IMG/VR virus record: IMGVR_UViG_3300028361_000031
Location: 1-58,833 of that record
Reading direction: 5' to 3' (one strand)
Source: a virus
DNA length: 58,833 bases
Shown here: positions 58,685 to 58,833 of the stretch, piece after piece
How the letters are laid out: every line of letters begins with the position of its first letter
Numbering within the stretch: position 1 is the stretch's first letter
Program-made: the position numbers and the translations under genes
Notes under the pieces: generated by a model
Database searches by the model: none
What the model was told of the DNA's origin: nothing
The model's input: the letters and a program-made list of their open reading frames with translations, nothing else

Positions 58685-58833
58685 ATGATATCACGTTCAT
58701 TATTTTACGAAAACAAAAAATTATTCGTATTTTCATCCGCAATGTTAAACGATATGAGTGATGTGTATAAAATGAAAGATACAACGAATAAATTAATCAA
58801 AATATCACATTCGACTGGAAAAGATATAATTTA
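58685..58833 (+). CDS. Hypothetical protein (3' partial)
   Basis: Starts MISRSLFYENKKLFVFSSAM and runs off the window after 49 codons. Unknown. Confidence 0.45.
   Translation, partial: MISRSLFYENKKLFVFSSAMLNDMSDVYKMKDTTNKLIKISHSTGKDII

Noticed and set aside
1-58833. Minus-strand ORFs of 60-200 aa
   Set aside because: All are mirror frames of well-supported + strand genes, with no recognisable domains or promoters of their own.
1-58833. tRNA genes or CRISPR arrays
   Set aside because: No cloverleaf with acceptor and T-arm signature and no spaced direct repeats were seen by eye; the repeats at 34393 and 36850 are directly tandem.

Overview
The window looks like about 59 kb of a large, AT-rich, T4-related tailed-phage genome (Caudoviricetes) infecting a member of the Bacteroidota. 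All genes lie on the + strand and are tightly packed, often with ATGA or TAATG overlaps. Three things point to a Bacteroidota host. Thirteen intergenic sites match the host-type promoter TT(T/A)G-N20-TAnnTT. Strong Shine-Dalgarno sequences are nearly absent. There is a histone-H1-like protein and an NrdB carrying its own ATP-cone, both known from that phylum. The T4 relationship rests on gp32-, UvsX/RecA-, RNase H/FEN-, gp41-, gp43-, gp44-, gp62-, gp45-, dNMP kinase- and RNA ligase-like genes.

Layout. 1-8.6 kb: methyltransferase fragment, SSB, recombinase, 5' exonuclease and the replicative helicase, which is broken into three ORFs by two split inteins with endonuclease genes between the pieces. 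8.6-17.1 kb: cytosine methyltransferase, H1-like protein, NrdB, NrdA (split intein plus HNH gene), thioredoxin, HD hydrolase and a Mom-like DNA modification protein. 17.3-23.5 kb: family B DNA polymerase (contiguous LAGLIDADG intein, and a gene split inside the palm domain), MazG, dNMP kinase, sliding clamp. 23.5-33.9 kb: glycosyltransferase, two tandem DUF4338/DruA-like proteins, a SLOG protein, a decayed Ntn-hydrolase gene, clamp loader gp44 (split intein), ATP-dependent ligase, a methyltransferase gutted by an HNH gene, and gp62. 34-46 kb: many small, mostly unknown proteins behind repeated early-type promoters, with an RNA-repair set (P-loop kinase, Rnl1-like and Rnl5-like ligases). 46-58.8 kb: RecB-like nuclease, MazG-like protein, 2H phosphoesterase, a glycosyltransferase cluster with two GT-B genes split into half-genes, NADAR, and a late-looking membrane/coiled-coil pair.

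The striking feature is the load of selfish and recoding elements in core replication genes. There are four split inteins (gp41 twice, NrdA, gp44), one contiguous intein (PolB), seven intact homing endonuclease ORFs of three families (EDxHD, HNH, GIY-YIG), and at least two endonuclease relics. Most endonuclease ORFs are preceded by a TTATATTTATA-like motif. In two cases this motif sits in the loop of a long hairpin that abuts or lies close upstream of the start codon, which is the arrangement that delays I-TevI expression in T4.

The best candidate for a new system is at the start of the 5' exonuclease gene. An in-frame TGA lies between two identical CTG codons, directly after a GC-rich double stem-loop, and an endonuclease relic overlaps the gene start. 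Skipping TGA-CTG restores the exact spacing of the family's catalytic VDG-x5-R motif, so this resembles a miniature version of the T4 gene 60 bypass.
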